From assembly GCA_947177645.1 (NCBI GenBank), contig CAMWVJ010000033.1, positions 1-8,718 on the forward strand: a DNA stretch of 8,718 bases, in the 5' to 3' direction. Within the stretch, counting starts at the first letter, position 1; every line of letters starts with the position of its first letter. The position numbers and the translations under genes were made by a program. This DNA comes from an uncultured Desulfovibrio sp. (lineage in GTDB: Bacteria; Desulfobacterota; Desulfovibrionia; Desulfovibrionales; Desulfovibrionaceae). The notes beneath the pieces were generated by a model. That model did not search any database and was not told the origin of the DNA. It worked only from the letters and a program-made list of their open reading frames with translations. Shown in pieces: positions 1 to 6,075 of the stretch.

Positions 1-2
1 AG

Positions 3-704
3 GGTCGCGTAGGGGTGATCTCCATTCTTTCGGTCCGCGTCAAGCCGGACGCGGCCTGCCACGCGGTGCTGGCCAAGTCAGCCCGTATCCTGGTGGCGCT
101 GGACGCCGACGAGGATAAGCCCGATGGCAGCAACCCCGGCGCCGAAGCATGGCCCTGGTGGCGGCAGACCTATCCCCAGGCGCGTCTCTGGCCCGTGCCG
201 GTGGGCAAGGACCCTGGCGAAGCGTTTGCCCTGGGCGTGGACCTCGCCGAGTGGATCGCTGCGGCCACGCCGTCCTCGCCCGTATCCACTGGTTCGGCGG
301 TTCTACCCGCCAACCAGGGCGAAGTCATTGGGAGCTCGGGAATATCCGAAAAAGAAGTTGTCGCCGTTGCGGGGTGTGGACAAGAGCAAAGCCCTCGTGC
401 GGCGAGTGCCAAGGAATGCCGCCGGGAACAGGGCTACCAGTGCTGGCAAATCCCGGCCGACGTGCGCACATGGGAGGACCTCGCGCTACCGACCGGAAAA
501 ATCTCCAAGGATGAGATCCTGCGTGCCTTCCGGCATTGCGGTACAGACCATCCTGATTGCCTGCTGCCCTGCCCGCGCACGGAGCCCACGTTCTGGTGGG
601 GCTACCTGCGGGATTGCCCCAAATGCCGCACACACGGGCATCCGCTCTGCCTGCGTGGACTTATCCACTCCCCCCTCTTTCAGGAGGCGCTGAAAAATGC
701 CTGA
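3..704 (+). CDS. Phage DNA primase, Toprim-domain C-terminal part (5' partial)
   Basis: The frame is open to the left edge (codons from position 3), so the GTG at 15 is probably internal and the true start lies outside the window. Numbering from that GTG, residues about 24-82 carry a Toprim core typical of phage CHC2/Toprim primases: LVALDADE (26-33), a Gly-Ala-x-Ala-Trp helix near 42-46, WPVPVGKDPGEAF (59-71) and LAEWI (77-81). The paired acidic residues D30 and D32 should bind catalytic Mg2+. Such proteins make RNA primers for phage replication. The zinc finger and the Glu motif expected upstream are not in the window. After a low-complexity linker (about 84-130) comes a Cys/His-rich tail with C175, C182, C186, C201, C204, H207 and C212, which I do not recognise but which could bind zinc. 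The stop overlaps the methyltransferase start by 8 nt, so the two genes are probably translationally coupled. The Toprim assignment is fairly sure; the function of the tail is unknown. Confidence 0.75.
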   Translation, partial: GRVGVISILSVRVKPDAACHAVLAKSARILVALDADEDKPDGSNPGAEAWPWWRQTYPQARLWPVPVGKDPGEAFALGVDLAEWIAAATPSSPVSTGSAVLPANQGEVIGSSGISEKEVVAVAGCGQEQSPRAASAKECRREQGYQCWQIPADVRTWEDLALPTGKISKDEILRAFRHCGTDHPDCLLPCPRTEPTFWWGYLRDCPKCRTHGHPLCLRGLIHSPLFQEALKNA

Positions 705-2049
705 GCTGCATATCGAGAAATGGCCCGTCGAGCGGTTGCGCCCGTATGAGCGCAATCCCCGGAAGAATGACCATGTAGTGAGCAAGATGGTGGACGCCTT
801 GCGTCAGTTCGGCTTTCGCGTGCCGCTGCTGGCCAAGTCGGACGGTGAGCTGATTGACGGCCATCTCCGCTACAAGGCCGCCCTGGCGATGGGTATGCAG
901 CAGGTCCCCGTCATCCCGGCCGACGACATGACGGATGCGCAGATTAGAGCGTTCCGCATCCTGATCAATCGCAGCGCCACCTGGTCGGACTGGGATGAGG
1001 ACCTGCTCCTCCAGGAGCTCCGGGCCCTCAAAACGCTGGACATGGACCTGTCCATTACCGGCCTCGAGGATCGGGAACTGGATGAGCTGCTCATGGAGAT
1101 GGCGGATACCGACAAAGACCCGGATGCCGTGCCGCCTGTCCAGCCGGAGCCCGTGGTGCGCGACGGTGAGACTTGGCAGCTCGGCCGCCATCGGCTCATG
1201 TGCGGTGACGCGCGCAGCCTAACGGATTGCCGTCGCCTCCTGGACGGCAAAGAGCTTGACCTCATCTGGACGGACCCGCCCTATAACGTGGATTACCGGG
1301 GGAAGGCGGGCAAAATCAAGAACGACAAGATGTCCGGGGCCGAATTCGAGGCCTTCCTGCTCGGCAGTTTCAAGTCCATGCACGATGCGCTGCGCCCCGG
1401 CGGGGCCATCTACGTCGCCCACTCCGAGGCAGGGGACGGTATGGTGTTTCGGCGCACCTTCATCAATGCCGGATTTAAGCTCGCGGCCTGCCTCATCTGG
1501 CGCAAACAGAGCGCCGTCCTCGGCCGGGGAGACTACCATTTCCAGCACGAGCCCATCCTCTACGGCTGGAAGCGCGGGAGCGCTCATCGCTGGTATGGCA
1601 ATCGCAAGCAGCGCACGCTTCTGGAGCTGGAGGAGCCGGGCTTGCATGAGATGGAAGACGGCTCTTGGCAGTTTTGCCTTGGCGACCGGCTCTACCGCCT
1701 CCAGGGCGAGGCACTCAGTGTCGAGGAGCTTTCCACCAGCGTGCTGGACGCGCCGAAGCCTGCGCGCTCCGATCTCCACCCCACCATGAAGCCTGTGGCC
1801 CTCATCGAGCGCATGGTGGCGAATTCCAGCCCTCGCGGTGGCCTTGTAGGGGATTTTTTCGGTGGCTCCGGCTCCACCCTCATGGCTTGCGAGCGTCTTA
1901 ACCGCGCCGCGCGCATCATGGAGTTGGACCCGCGCTTCGCGGATGTCATCATCCGCCGCTGGCAGGAATATACGGGCAACTCAGCCCTGCGTGAGTCTGA
2001 TGGCAGACCCTATGCAGAGATTAGCGAGGTGAATATGGAAAAAGTCTAG
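697..2049 (+). CDS. ParB-like N-terminal domain fused to N6-adenine DNA methyltransferase
   Basis: 450 residues, in two parts. Residues about 8-90 are a ParB/Srx-like domain with a VERLRPYERNPR start and the hallmark IDGHLRYKAA (53-62). From about 157 there is a beta-class amino-methyltransferase: motif IV is DPPY (193-196), followed by a central target-recognition region, HPTMKP (361-366), and motif I DFFGGSGSTLMA (386-397), which binds S-adenosylmethionine. The order IV, recognition region, I defines the beta class. DPPY favours N6-adenine methylation, although N4-cytosine cannot be excluded. The start is supported by AGGAGG at 682-687, nine nt before the ATG, and the gene overlaps the primase frame. 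No restriction endonuclease is adjacent, so it looks like an orphan phage methyltransferase that could protect phage DNA from host restriction or affect replication or packaging (inference). This fusion is common in phages and prophages. The recognition sequence cannot be read from the protein. Confidence 0.9.
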   Translation: MPELHIEKWPVERLRPYERNPRKNDHVVSKMVDALRQFGFRVPLLAKSDGELIDGHLRYKAALAMGMQQVPVIPADDMTDAQIRAFRILINRSATWSDWDEDLLLQELRALKTLDMDLSITGLEDRELDELLMEMADTDKDPDAVPPVQPEPVVRDGETWQLGRHRLMCGDARSLTDCRRLLDGKELDLIWTDPPYNVDYRGKAGKIKNDKMSGAEFEAFLLGSFKSMHDALRPGGAIYVAHSEAGDGMVFRRTFINAGFKLAACLIWRKQSAVLGRGDYHFQHEPILYGWKRGSAHRWYGNRKQRTLLELEEPGLHEMEDGSWQFCLGDRLYRLQGEALSVEELSTSVLDAPKPARSDLHPTMKPVALIERMVANSSPRGGLVGDFFGGSGSTLMACERLNRAARIMELDPRFADVIIRRWQEYTGNSALRESDGRPYAEISEVNMEKV

Positions 2050-2059
2050 AAAATAGAGC

Positions 2060-2084
2060 GGGGCGGTAGTTCCAGTACCGCCCC
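2060..2084. terminator. Perfect 9-bp hairpin after the methyltransferase gene
   Basis: GGGGCGGTA (2060-2068) pairs perfectly with TACCGCCCC (2076-2084) around a 7-nt loop, starting 11 nt after the methyltransferase stop. The position and GC-rich stem suit a transcription terminator or an mRNA 3'-end stabiliser. On the + strand the stem is followed by TGTGGAGG and no T-run, so it is not a canonical intrinsic terminator in the direction of the genes. It could instead be a protein-binding inverted repeat in front of the terminase genes. Confidence 0.45.
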
Positions 2085-2097
2085 TGTGGAGGCATCC

Positions 2098-2135
2098 GGC
2101 TAGGCCAGACACCAAGCACATCGTCGAGCCTAGCC
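2098..2135. repeat. Inverted repeat with 8-bp arms upstream of the terminase small subunit
   Basis: GGCTAGGC (2098-2105) and GCCTAGCC (2128-2135) are perfect inverted copies separated by 22 nt. The pair lies between the hairpin at 2060-2084 and the terminase start at 2184, in the only non-coding gap of the packaging block. In lambda-like phages the cos site lies just upstream of the small terminase gene, so this repeat is a candidate terminase or regulator binding site. That role rests on position alone; a second attenuator-like hairpin is equally possible. Confidence 0.4.
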
Positions 2136-2183
2136 TTCCAGAATCAGTTTCGTCAAGACGGGCAGGCTCGGCAAAGGAATCAC

Positions 2184-2972
2184 ATGGCGGACATCGAACA
2201 GAACCTGGACACCATGCTGGAACGCAGCAACGGGACAGACGTGCCCCTGCTGCTGCGTGCCAAGGAAGAAGCCAAGCGACGGGTCAAGGATGACCCATCG
2301 ACTACCAATCTTGCCGCCCTTGCCCGTGCAACGCAAATGCTGGGAGCAGCGAAGGCAGCTATGGGCAAGAATCAGGTATTGGCAGGCGTCAAGGATGTAT
2401 TGGCATATCTCCAGGGGCAGGGGCGGAAGATTTCGCAGTCCCAGCTCTACAAGGACCTCAAGCGCGGCCACCTGCGCCGCGAGCATGACGGCAGTTTCAC
2501 GCAACGTGCGGTGGATCGCTACGCGCAGACCCTCACCCTGTTGGCGCTCCCCGAAGCAAAGGCCACCGAGCTTGAGGGCCTTGCCGAGCAGGAGATGCGT
2601 GAGAAGATCGGCAAAACGCGCGAGCAGCGCCTCTCCATCTCTTTCGACCGCCAGGTCAAGGAGGCCAAGTATATCCTGCGGGAGGACGTGGCCCTGGAGC
2701 TGGCAAGCCGTGCCGCGGCGCTCGGCGTTGGCCTGCGCAGCGTGTTCCGGCTCCATGCGCCGGACTATATCCGCATGGTGGGCGGAGACGTCAGCAAGGC
2801 CGATGATCTCGCCGCCGAATTTGAGCAAAACCTGGACGCGGCGCTGAACGAATACTCGCGCCCTATGGATTTCAAGGTGGAATATGTCCCCGAAAATAGC
2901 TCCGGCGAAGCCGCAGACTCCGCCTCCCAACTCGAGGAAGGCGCGGACGAAGAAGGCAACTCCGGCCAGTGA
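2184..2972 (+). CDS. Probable phage terminase small subunit
   Basis: 262 residues. The call rests on its place directly before a GpA-type large terminase, with a DNA-binding-like segment as support; I see no definitive family signature. Residues about 64-118 look like a helix-turn-helix or winged-helix segment, with SQSQLYKDLKRGHLRRE (85-101) followed by a wing-like turn and a helix at 106-117. Such a domain would bind the packaging site, as Nu1 does in lambda. The middle part (about 120-190) is helical and charged and could serve oligomerisation. The last 30 residues are strongly acidic (E233, E237, E242, D245, E251, E252, D255, E256, E257). The start is supported by AAGGA about five nt before the ATG. 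The final 89 nt also encode the start of the large subunit in another frame. At 262 residues it is longer than Nu1 (181 residues). It could instead be another DNA-binding protein of the packaging region. Confidence 0.6.
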   Translation: MADIEQNLDTMLERSNGTDVPLLLRAKEEAKRRVKDDPSTTNLAALARATQMLGAAKAAMGKNQVLAGVKDVLAYLQGQGRKISQSQLYKDLKRGHLRREHDGSFTQRAVDRYAQTLTLLALPEAKATELEGLAEQEMREKIGKTREQRLSISFDRQVKEAKYILREDVALELASRAAALGVGLRSVFRLHAPDYIRMVGGDVSKADDLAAEFEQNLDAALNEYSRPMDFKVEYVPENSSGEAADSASQLEEGADEEGNSGQ

Positions 2973-4977
2973 TTCACATAGCCTCACCTTCCGGGTGGGC
3001 CAGCTCCCCGGCTGGCTCCACCCGGAGACTCGGGCAGCCGTTTGCCGCCTCGTGGCGGCCCGCGGCCGCATAGAGTGGCCGTGGTCCTTCGGTCGTGGCG
3101 AGCGGGCGGTGCTCAGGCATCGCGCGCCTATCCCGGCCAGCCAATGGGCGGAGCGGCATCGCGTGGTCCATGAGTCCTCGCGGAAAGGCCCCTGGCGCAA
3201 CCTGGTCACGCCCTATTCCGTGGGCATCATGGACGCGGCCTTTTACCCGTCCGTGCGCGTGGAGAGCATCATCAAGTGCCCGCAATCCGGGGCCACAGAG
3301 GCGGTCCACAACTGCGTCGGCTACACCATCGACCGCGCTCCGGGCCCCGTGCTCTATGTTTATCCCGATGAGGCCACGGCGCGCGAAAACGCGCAGGACC
3401 GCATCATCCCCATGCTGCGCTCGAGCCCGCGCCTGCGCGAATACCTCACCGGCACGTCCGATGACATGGGCAGCCTGCGCATCAAGATGAGCCATCTCAC
3501 CATCTATATGGCCTGGTCCGGCTCGGCGGCGCGCCTTGGCAACAAGCCCATCCGCTACCTGGTGCTGGATGAGCTGGACAAGTACCAGGGCACCAAGCGC
3601 GAGGCGGCGGCCGAGGCTCTGGCCGAAAAGCGCGTCATCACCTGGGGCAGCCGGGCCATCATCTGGAAGCTCTCCACCCCAACCGTGGTAGACGGCCCCA
3701 TCGACCGCGCGTTCAAGACCAGCGAGGCGCGATTCCGCTTCCATGTGGTGTGTCCCCATTGCGGCTGCGAGCTGCTCATGGACTTCGAGCACATCGGCTG
3801 GCCCGAAAAGACGGACCCGGTGAAGATACGCTCCCGCTCCCTGGGCTTTTACGAGTGCCAGCACTGCCACGCGCACTGGATTGATGCCGACCGCGACCTG
3901 GCCGTGCGCTCCGGCCTCTGGCGCGAGGAGGCAAGCGGCCTCACGCTCCAGGATCACCTCGAGCAACATCGCCCCATCAGCGTGGGGTTTCATGTCCCCG
4001 CGTGGATTTCCCCCTTTGTGTCCCTCTCCGAGATCGCTTCCAAGGCCCTTGAATACCAGCTCTCGCCCAATCTGGAGCTTCTGAAAGACCTCCAGAACAA
4101 CTACCGCGCCGAGCCCTGGGAGGCGGAATTCGAGCGCCGTGACGAGGATTCCATCCTCGCTCTCTGTGATGACCGCCCGCGCGGAGCCATTCCAGGCCCC
4201 GTCCAGACGGGAAAAAACGGCGACGGCAAGCAGGAGCGCGTTGCGGCGGTGCTGGCGGCCGTGGACACTCAGTTGCGCTATTTTCGGTACGTCATCCGTG
4301 CTTTCGGCTATGGCGAGGGCGCGGAGAGCTGGCTTGTACAGGAGGGCGTCGCCCCAAACCTCCAGGCGCTCGACGACCTTTTCTGGCGCTCTGAATACCG
4401 GGACGTCCTCGGTCGCCCCTTCCGTGTGCGGGCCTGCATCATCGACGCAATGGGCGAGCCGCAGCGTACCGCGGAGGTCTATGCCTGGGCAGCGCGCAAC
4501 CGGGGCCGCGTCTTTCCGGCGCAGGGCGTCCACGCCCCGGCCACGCCCGTGAGTTACGCCCCGCAGGAGTATTTTCCGGGCCCACGGGGCGAGCGCCTGC
4601 GCATCCCCGGCGGCATCCTCCTGCATCGCATCGACACCACGCTGTTCAAGGGCACCTTGGCCAACCGGCTCGCCATCTCCCCCGGCGATCCCGGCACCTT
4701 CTGGCTGCATGGCGACCCGGACAGCCTCCAGGCATACGCCAAGGAAATGTGCGCCGAAGTGTGGAATCCGGAGAAAAACCTGTGGGACAATCCCCACGGG
4801 CGAGCCAACCACGCCTGGGACTGCGAATATCTCCTCCAGGCCCTGGCATGGATGCTCAACGTGGCCAAAAAGCAGCGCCCTTGGGCCACAAAGACGGCCA
4901 AGCCGCCGCGGCCCGTTCCGCGGCCTCAGCCAGCGCGATCCGCCGCCGATAAACTTGGCTCATTCCTGCGGAGGTAG
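2884..4977 (+). CDS. Phage terminase large subunit, lambda GpA family
   Basis: 697 residues, a little longer than the 641 of lambda gpA. It is the ATP-driven motor and nuclease that cuts concatemeric DNA and pumps it through the portal. The N-terminal ATPase has a Walker A-like KCPQSGATE (131-139) and Walker B YLVLDELD (225-232). A zinc-ribbon-like insert has CPHCG (C290, C293) and CQHC (C325, C328), as is usual in this family. The C-terminal RNase H-like nuclease shows acidic residues in expected places: D460 in VDTQ, D521 in IDAMG and D646 in HAWDCE. The ATG at 2884 has AAGG at 2874-2877, six nt upstream, and lies inside the small-subunit gene. A later GTG at 2995 has no comparable site. 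The first 29 residues are Pro-, Lys- and Arg-rich with no acidic residue; they correspond exactly to the overlap. The C-terminus is also Pro/Arg-rich (about 662-697). Confidence 0.95.
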   Translation: MSPKIAPAKPQTPPPNSRKARTKKATPASDSHSLTFRVGQLPGWLHPETRAAVCRLVAARGRIEWPWSFGRGERAVLRHRAPIPASQWAERHRVVHESSRKGPWRNLVTPYSVGIMDAAFYPSVRVESIIKCPQSGATEAVHNCVGYTIDRAPGPVLYVYPDEATARENAQDRIIPMLRSSPRLREYLTGTSDDMGSLRIKMSHLTIYMAWSGSAARLGNKPIRYLVLDELDKYQGTKREAAAEALAEKRVITWGSRAIIWKLSTPTVVDGPIDRAFKTSEARFRFHVVCPHCGCELLMDFEHIGWPEKTDPVKIRSRSLGFYECQHCHAHWIDADRDLAVRSGLWREEASGLTLQDHLEQHRPISVGFHVPAWISPFVSLSEIASKALEYQLSPNLELLKDLQNNYRAEPWEAEFERRDEDSILALCDDRPRGAIPGPVQTGKNGDGKQERVAAVLAAVDTQLRYFRYVIRAFGYGEGAESWLVQEGVAPNLQALDDLFWRSEYRDVLGRPFRVRACIIDAMGEPQRTAEVYAWAARNRGRVFPAQGVHAPATPVSYAPQEYFPGPRGERLRIPGGILLHRIDTTLFKGTLANRLAISPGDPGTFWLHGDPDSLQAYAKEMCAEVWNPEKNLWDNPHGRANHAWDCEYLLQALAWMLNVAKKQRPWATKTAKPPRPVPRPQPARSAADKLGSFLRR

Positions 4978-4978
4978 C

Positions 4979-5191
4979 ATGACGGACGTGGAAGCTATGG
5001 GGCGGAAGCTCACCTGCACTGAAGCCTGCATCCTTCTGGGGTGCAGGAAATCGCATTTCTACAACCTGGTGAAGACAGGAGTTCTCCCGGCTCATCGGCA
5101 CGGGAAATTGCGAGGAATTTGGGTCTATGAACGGGATTGCGAGGAGTATCTCAATACCCGCGCCGCCAAAAATTGTGTAATGGATAGATAA
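4979..5191 (+). CDS. Small helix-turn-helix DNA-binding protein (excisionase/MerR-like)
   Basis: 70 residues. LTCTEACILLGCRKSHFYNL (11-30) fits the two-helix DNA-binding unit of the HTH_17/excisionase family. VKTGVLPAHRHG (31-42) gives the turn into a wing, and GIWVYERDCEEYLN (46-59) matches the usual ending of such domains. It starts one nt after the terL stop. GGAGGT at 4970-4975 lies only three nt before the ATG; an in-frame GTG at 4988 would have 12 nt and cannot be excluded. The protein is probably a transcription regulator or a DNA-architecture protein. Its target is unknown. It sits immediately upstream of the hicAB promoter, so either regulation of that cassette or cargo status is possible. 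A recombination directionality role is less likely, since no integrase is nearby. Confidence 0.7.
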   Translation: MTDVEAMGRKLTCTEACILLGCRKSHFYNLVKTGVLPAHRHGKLRGIWVYERDCEEYLNTRAAKNCVMDR

Positions 5192-5195
5192 ATTC

Positions 5196-5225
5196 TTGAC
5201 AGTCGGCCCTATTTTTATGTATTCA
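5196..5225 (+). promoter_or_regulatory. Sigma70-like promoter of hicAB
   Basis: A perfect -35 box TTGACA (5196-5201) begins four nt after the stop of the helix-turn-helix gene. With an 18-nt spacer the best -10 is TATTCA (5220-5225), a weak match preceded by TG. TTCAAT at 5222-5227 is an alternative with a long spacer. The region is AT-rich compared with its surroundings and lies directly upstream of hicA. The -35 is convincing; the exact -10 is uncertain. Confidence 0.6.
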
Positions 5226-5229
5226 ATAC
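5219..5229. promoter_or_regulatory. Candidate HicB operator palindrome over the -10 region
   Basis: GTATTCAATAC is a perfect 5-bp inverted repeat around a central C. It overlaps the proposed -10 of the hicAB promoter, where a bound antitoxin would block transcription. The HicB encoded here has a ribbon-helix-helix-like C-terminus, and such dimers bind short palindromes. A related imperfect copy, GTATCTCAATAC, lies at 5146-5157 inside the preceding gene. The binding role is inferred. Confidence 0.5.
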
Positions 5230-5248
5230 TCAACGGAGTGAGGGGAAG

Positions 5249-5446
5249 ATGAACAGCCGTGAAATCATCAAGAAGCTGCGGGAGGATGGCTGGGAGGAAG
5301 TGAAACCCCGGACGCCCGGAAGCCATCGCCAATTCCGGCACCCCGTCAAGCCAGGCAAGGTCACGGTGTCCGAACATGGTTCCAGGGACATCCCGCTCCC
5401 CACCCTGAAGCGTATTGAGCAGCAAAGCGGTCTGAAGCTTCGGTAA
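5249..5446 (+). CDS. hicA: HicA-family mRNA interferase toxin
   Basis: 65 residues, close to the usual HicA length. HicA toxins have a double-stranded-RNA-binding-like fold and cleave mRNA, stopping translation. The protein reads as a standard member: SREIIKKLREDGWEEV at the N-terminus, then GSHRQFRHP (24-32) with the expected catalytic H26, then KPGKVTVSEHG, and a final helix LPTLKRIEQQSGL (50-62). All key positions look intact, so it should be active. Purine-rich AGGGG (5241-5245) lies three nt before the ATG and GGAG (5235-5238) ten nt before. It precedes its antitoxin gene, the common order for hicAB, and is transcribed from the promoter at 5196-5225. Within the phage block it would promote prophage maintenance or act in defence against other phages (inference). 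Confidence 0.92.
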   Translation: MNSREIIKKLREDGWEEVKPRTPGSHRQFRHPVKPGKVTVSEHGSRDIPLPTLKRIEQQSGLKLR

Positions 5447-5463
5447 ATCGCCAAGAATCCAGT

Positions 5464-5470
5464 AAAGAGG
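5464..5470 (+). promoter_or_regulatory. Ribosome binding site that decides the hicB start
   Basis: AAAGAGG ends one nt before the ATG at 5472 but seven nt before a second in-frame ATG at 5478. Only the second spacing suits initiation, so HicB probably begins MQYYFAQF and not MKMQYYF. Confidence 0.6.
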
Positions 5471-5477
5471 CATGAAA

Positions 5478-5918
5478 ATGCAGTACTATTTCGCCCAATT
5501 TCTCCCCGATGAAGAGCAACCTGGGGTCTATAATGTTTCGTTCCCCGACCTTCCAGGCTGCGTCACCTTTGGCACTGGGCTGGATGAGGCCATGACTCAG
5601 GCGATGGACGCGCTCACGGCCTATCTGGAAGTGGAAATGGCACGTGGCGAGGAAATTCCAGAAGCGTCAGACATGGAGACAGCCAGGGCCAAGGCGGAAG
5701 CGGAGGACAAACAACTCGATATCCCGTCCCATCCGGGGACACTCTATCTGCTCGTGCCTGCAGACCCGGCCCCCGAGCCCTTCATACGTCTGAATATCTC
5801 CATGCAGCCGCGCCTTGTTGCAAAGATAGACCGTTATGCGAAAGAGTGCGGTATGACTCGCTCTGGGCTTCTTGCAGCAGCCGCAAGAGAGTATATCAAT
5901 CGCACGGCTTCTGTCTGA
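5478..5918 (+). CDS. hicB: HicB-family antitoxin with C-terminal ribbon-helix-helix domain
   Basis: 146 residues from the ATG at 5478, chosen for its ribosome binding site; the ATG at 5472 would add two residues. The N-terminal half is the partial RNase H-like HicB domain: MQYYFAQFLPDEE, then VYNVSFPDLPGC (17-28), then a TFGTGLDEAMTQAMDAL helix. This part binds and blocks HicA. After a charged linker, the C-terminus RLNISMQPRLVAKIDRYAKE (104-123) plus TRSGLLAAAAREYI (127-140) matches a CopG/Arc-type ribbon-helix-helix DNA-binding domain, giving autorepression of the operon. The gene follows hicA after a gap of about 31 nt and is closed by a strong terminator. Domain order and length fit HicB antitoxins that use this DNA-binding fold. 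Confidence 0.92.
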   Translation: MQYYFAQFLPDEEQPGVYNVSFPDLPGCVTFGTGLDEAMTQAMDALTAYLEVEMARGEEIPEASDMETARAKAEAEDKQLDIPSHPGTLYLLVPADPAPEPFIRLNISMQPRLVAKIDRYAKECGMTRSGLLAAAAREYINRTASV

Positions 5919-5942
5919 TTTTGGGCCTCCAAGGGCTATTTT

Positions 5943-5974
5943 TCCGGCGGGGCCCTCTCCGCCGGATTTTTTTT
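5943..5974 (+). terminator. Rho-independent terminator after hicAB
   Basis: TCCGGCGG (5943-5950) pairs with CCGCCGGA (5959-5966). The stem can be extended inward by a G-T and a G-C pair to leave a four-base loop, and eight T residues follow at 5967-5974. It lies 25 nt after the hicB stop. This is a classic intrinsic terminator and should also stop transcripts entering from the terminase genes. Confidence 0.92.
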
Positions 5975-6018
5975 GAAAAAAATATTTTTATTTTTTAGCC
6001 AGTTGAAAATTATTTTTC
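5967..6018. other. AT-rich tract in the hicB to W-like gene gap
   Basis: Runs of A and T (T8, A7, T5, T6 and T5 tracts) with only about six G or C in 52 nt, in an otherwise GC-rich region. The phased A/T tracts suggest bent or easily melted DNA. Part of it is the T-run of the terminator. It may mark the edge of inserted cargo or serve as an UP-element or protein-binding region. I find no gene in it. Confidence 0.6.
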
Positions 6019-6025
6019 CATGTTT

Positions 6026-6050
6026 TCCACCATGTCCACCATGTCCACGA
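6026..6050. repeat. 9-nt tandem repeat, about 2.7 copies
   Basis: TCCACCATG occurs at 6026-6034 and 6035-6043 and is followed by a partial third copy, TCCACGA (6044-6050). A related CCATG lies just before, at 6019-6023. The array sits between the AT-rich tract and the W-like gene. It could be a set of binding sites for a phage regulator. None of the ATG triplets opens a useful reading frame. Confidence 0.65.
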
Positions 6051-6075
6051 CAAGAGGTATCGGCCGTGCTATAGC
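6047..6075 (+). promoter_or_regulatory. Possible extended -10 promoter for the head genes
   Basis: TGCTATAGC (6067-6075) resembles an extended -10 (TG-n-TATAAT) with four of six -10 bases matching. ACGACA (6047-6052), 17 nt upstream, matches four of six -35 bases. A start point about seven nt downstream would fall at or near the ATG at 6082. The match is modest and could be chance, but some promoter or antitermination is needed downstream of the terminator at 5943-5974. Confidence 0.3.

Noticed and set aside
374..669. DnaA-box-like sequences: TGTGGACAA (374-382, reverse) and TTATCCACT (661-669)
   Set aside because: Each differs by one base from the consensus, they are nearly 300 nt apart, lie inside coding sequence, and have no AT-rich unwinding region beside them. 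Not enough for an origin.
2130..3209. A 359-codon minus-strand open frame over the small terminase gene and its upstream gap
   Set aside because: Antisense shadow of the small subunit and the terL start, with no family resemblance; all supported genes run on the + strand.
2974..4812. A 612-codon open frame on the minus strand opposite the large terminase
   Set aside because: It lies wholly antisense to a well-supported GpA terminase. High third-position GC commonly opens long antisense frames, and the product shows no recognisable domain.
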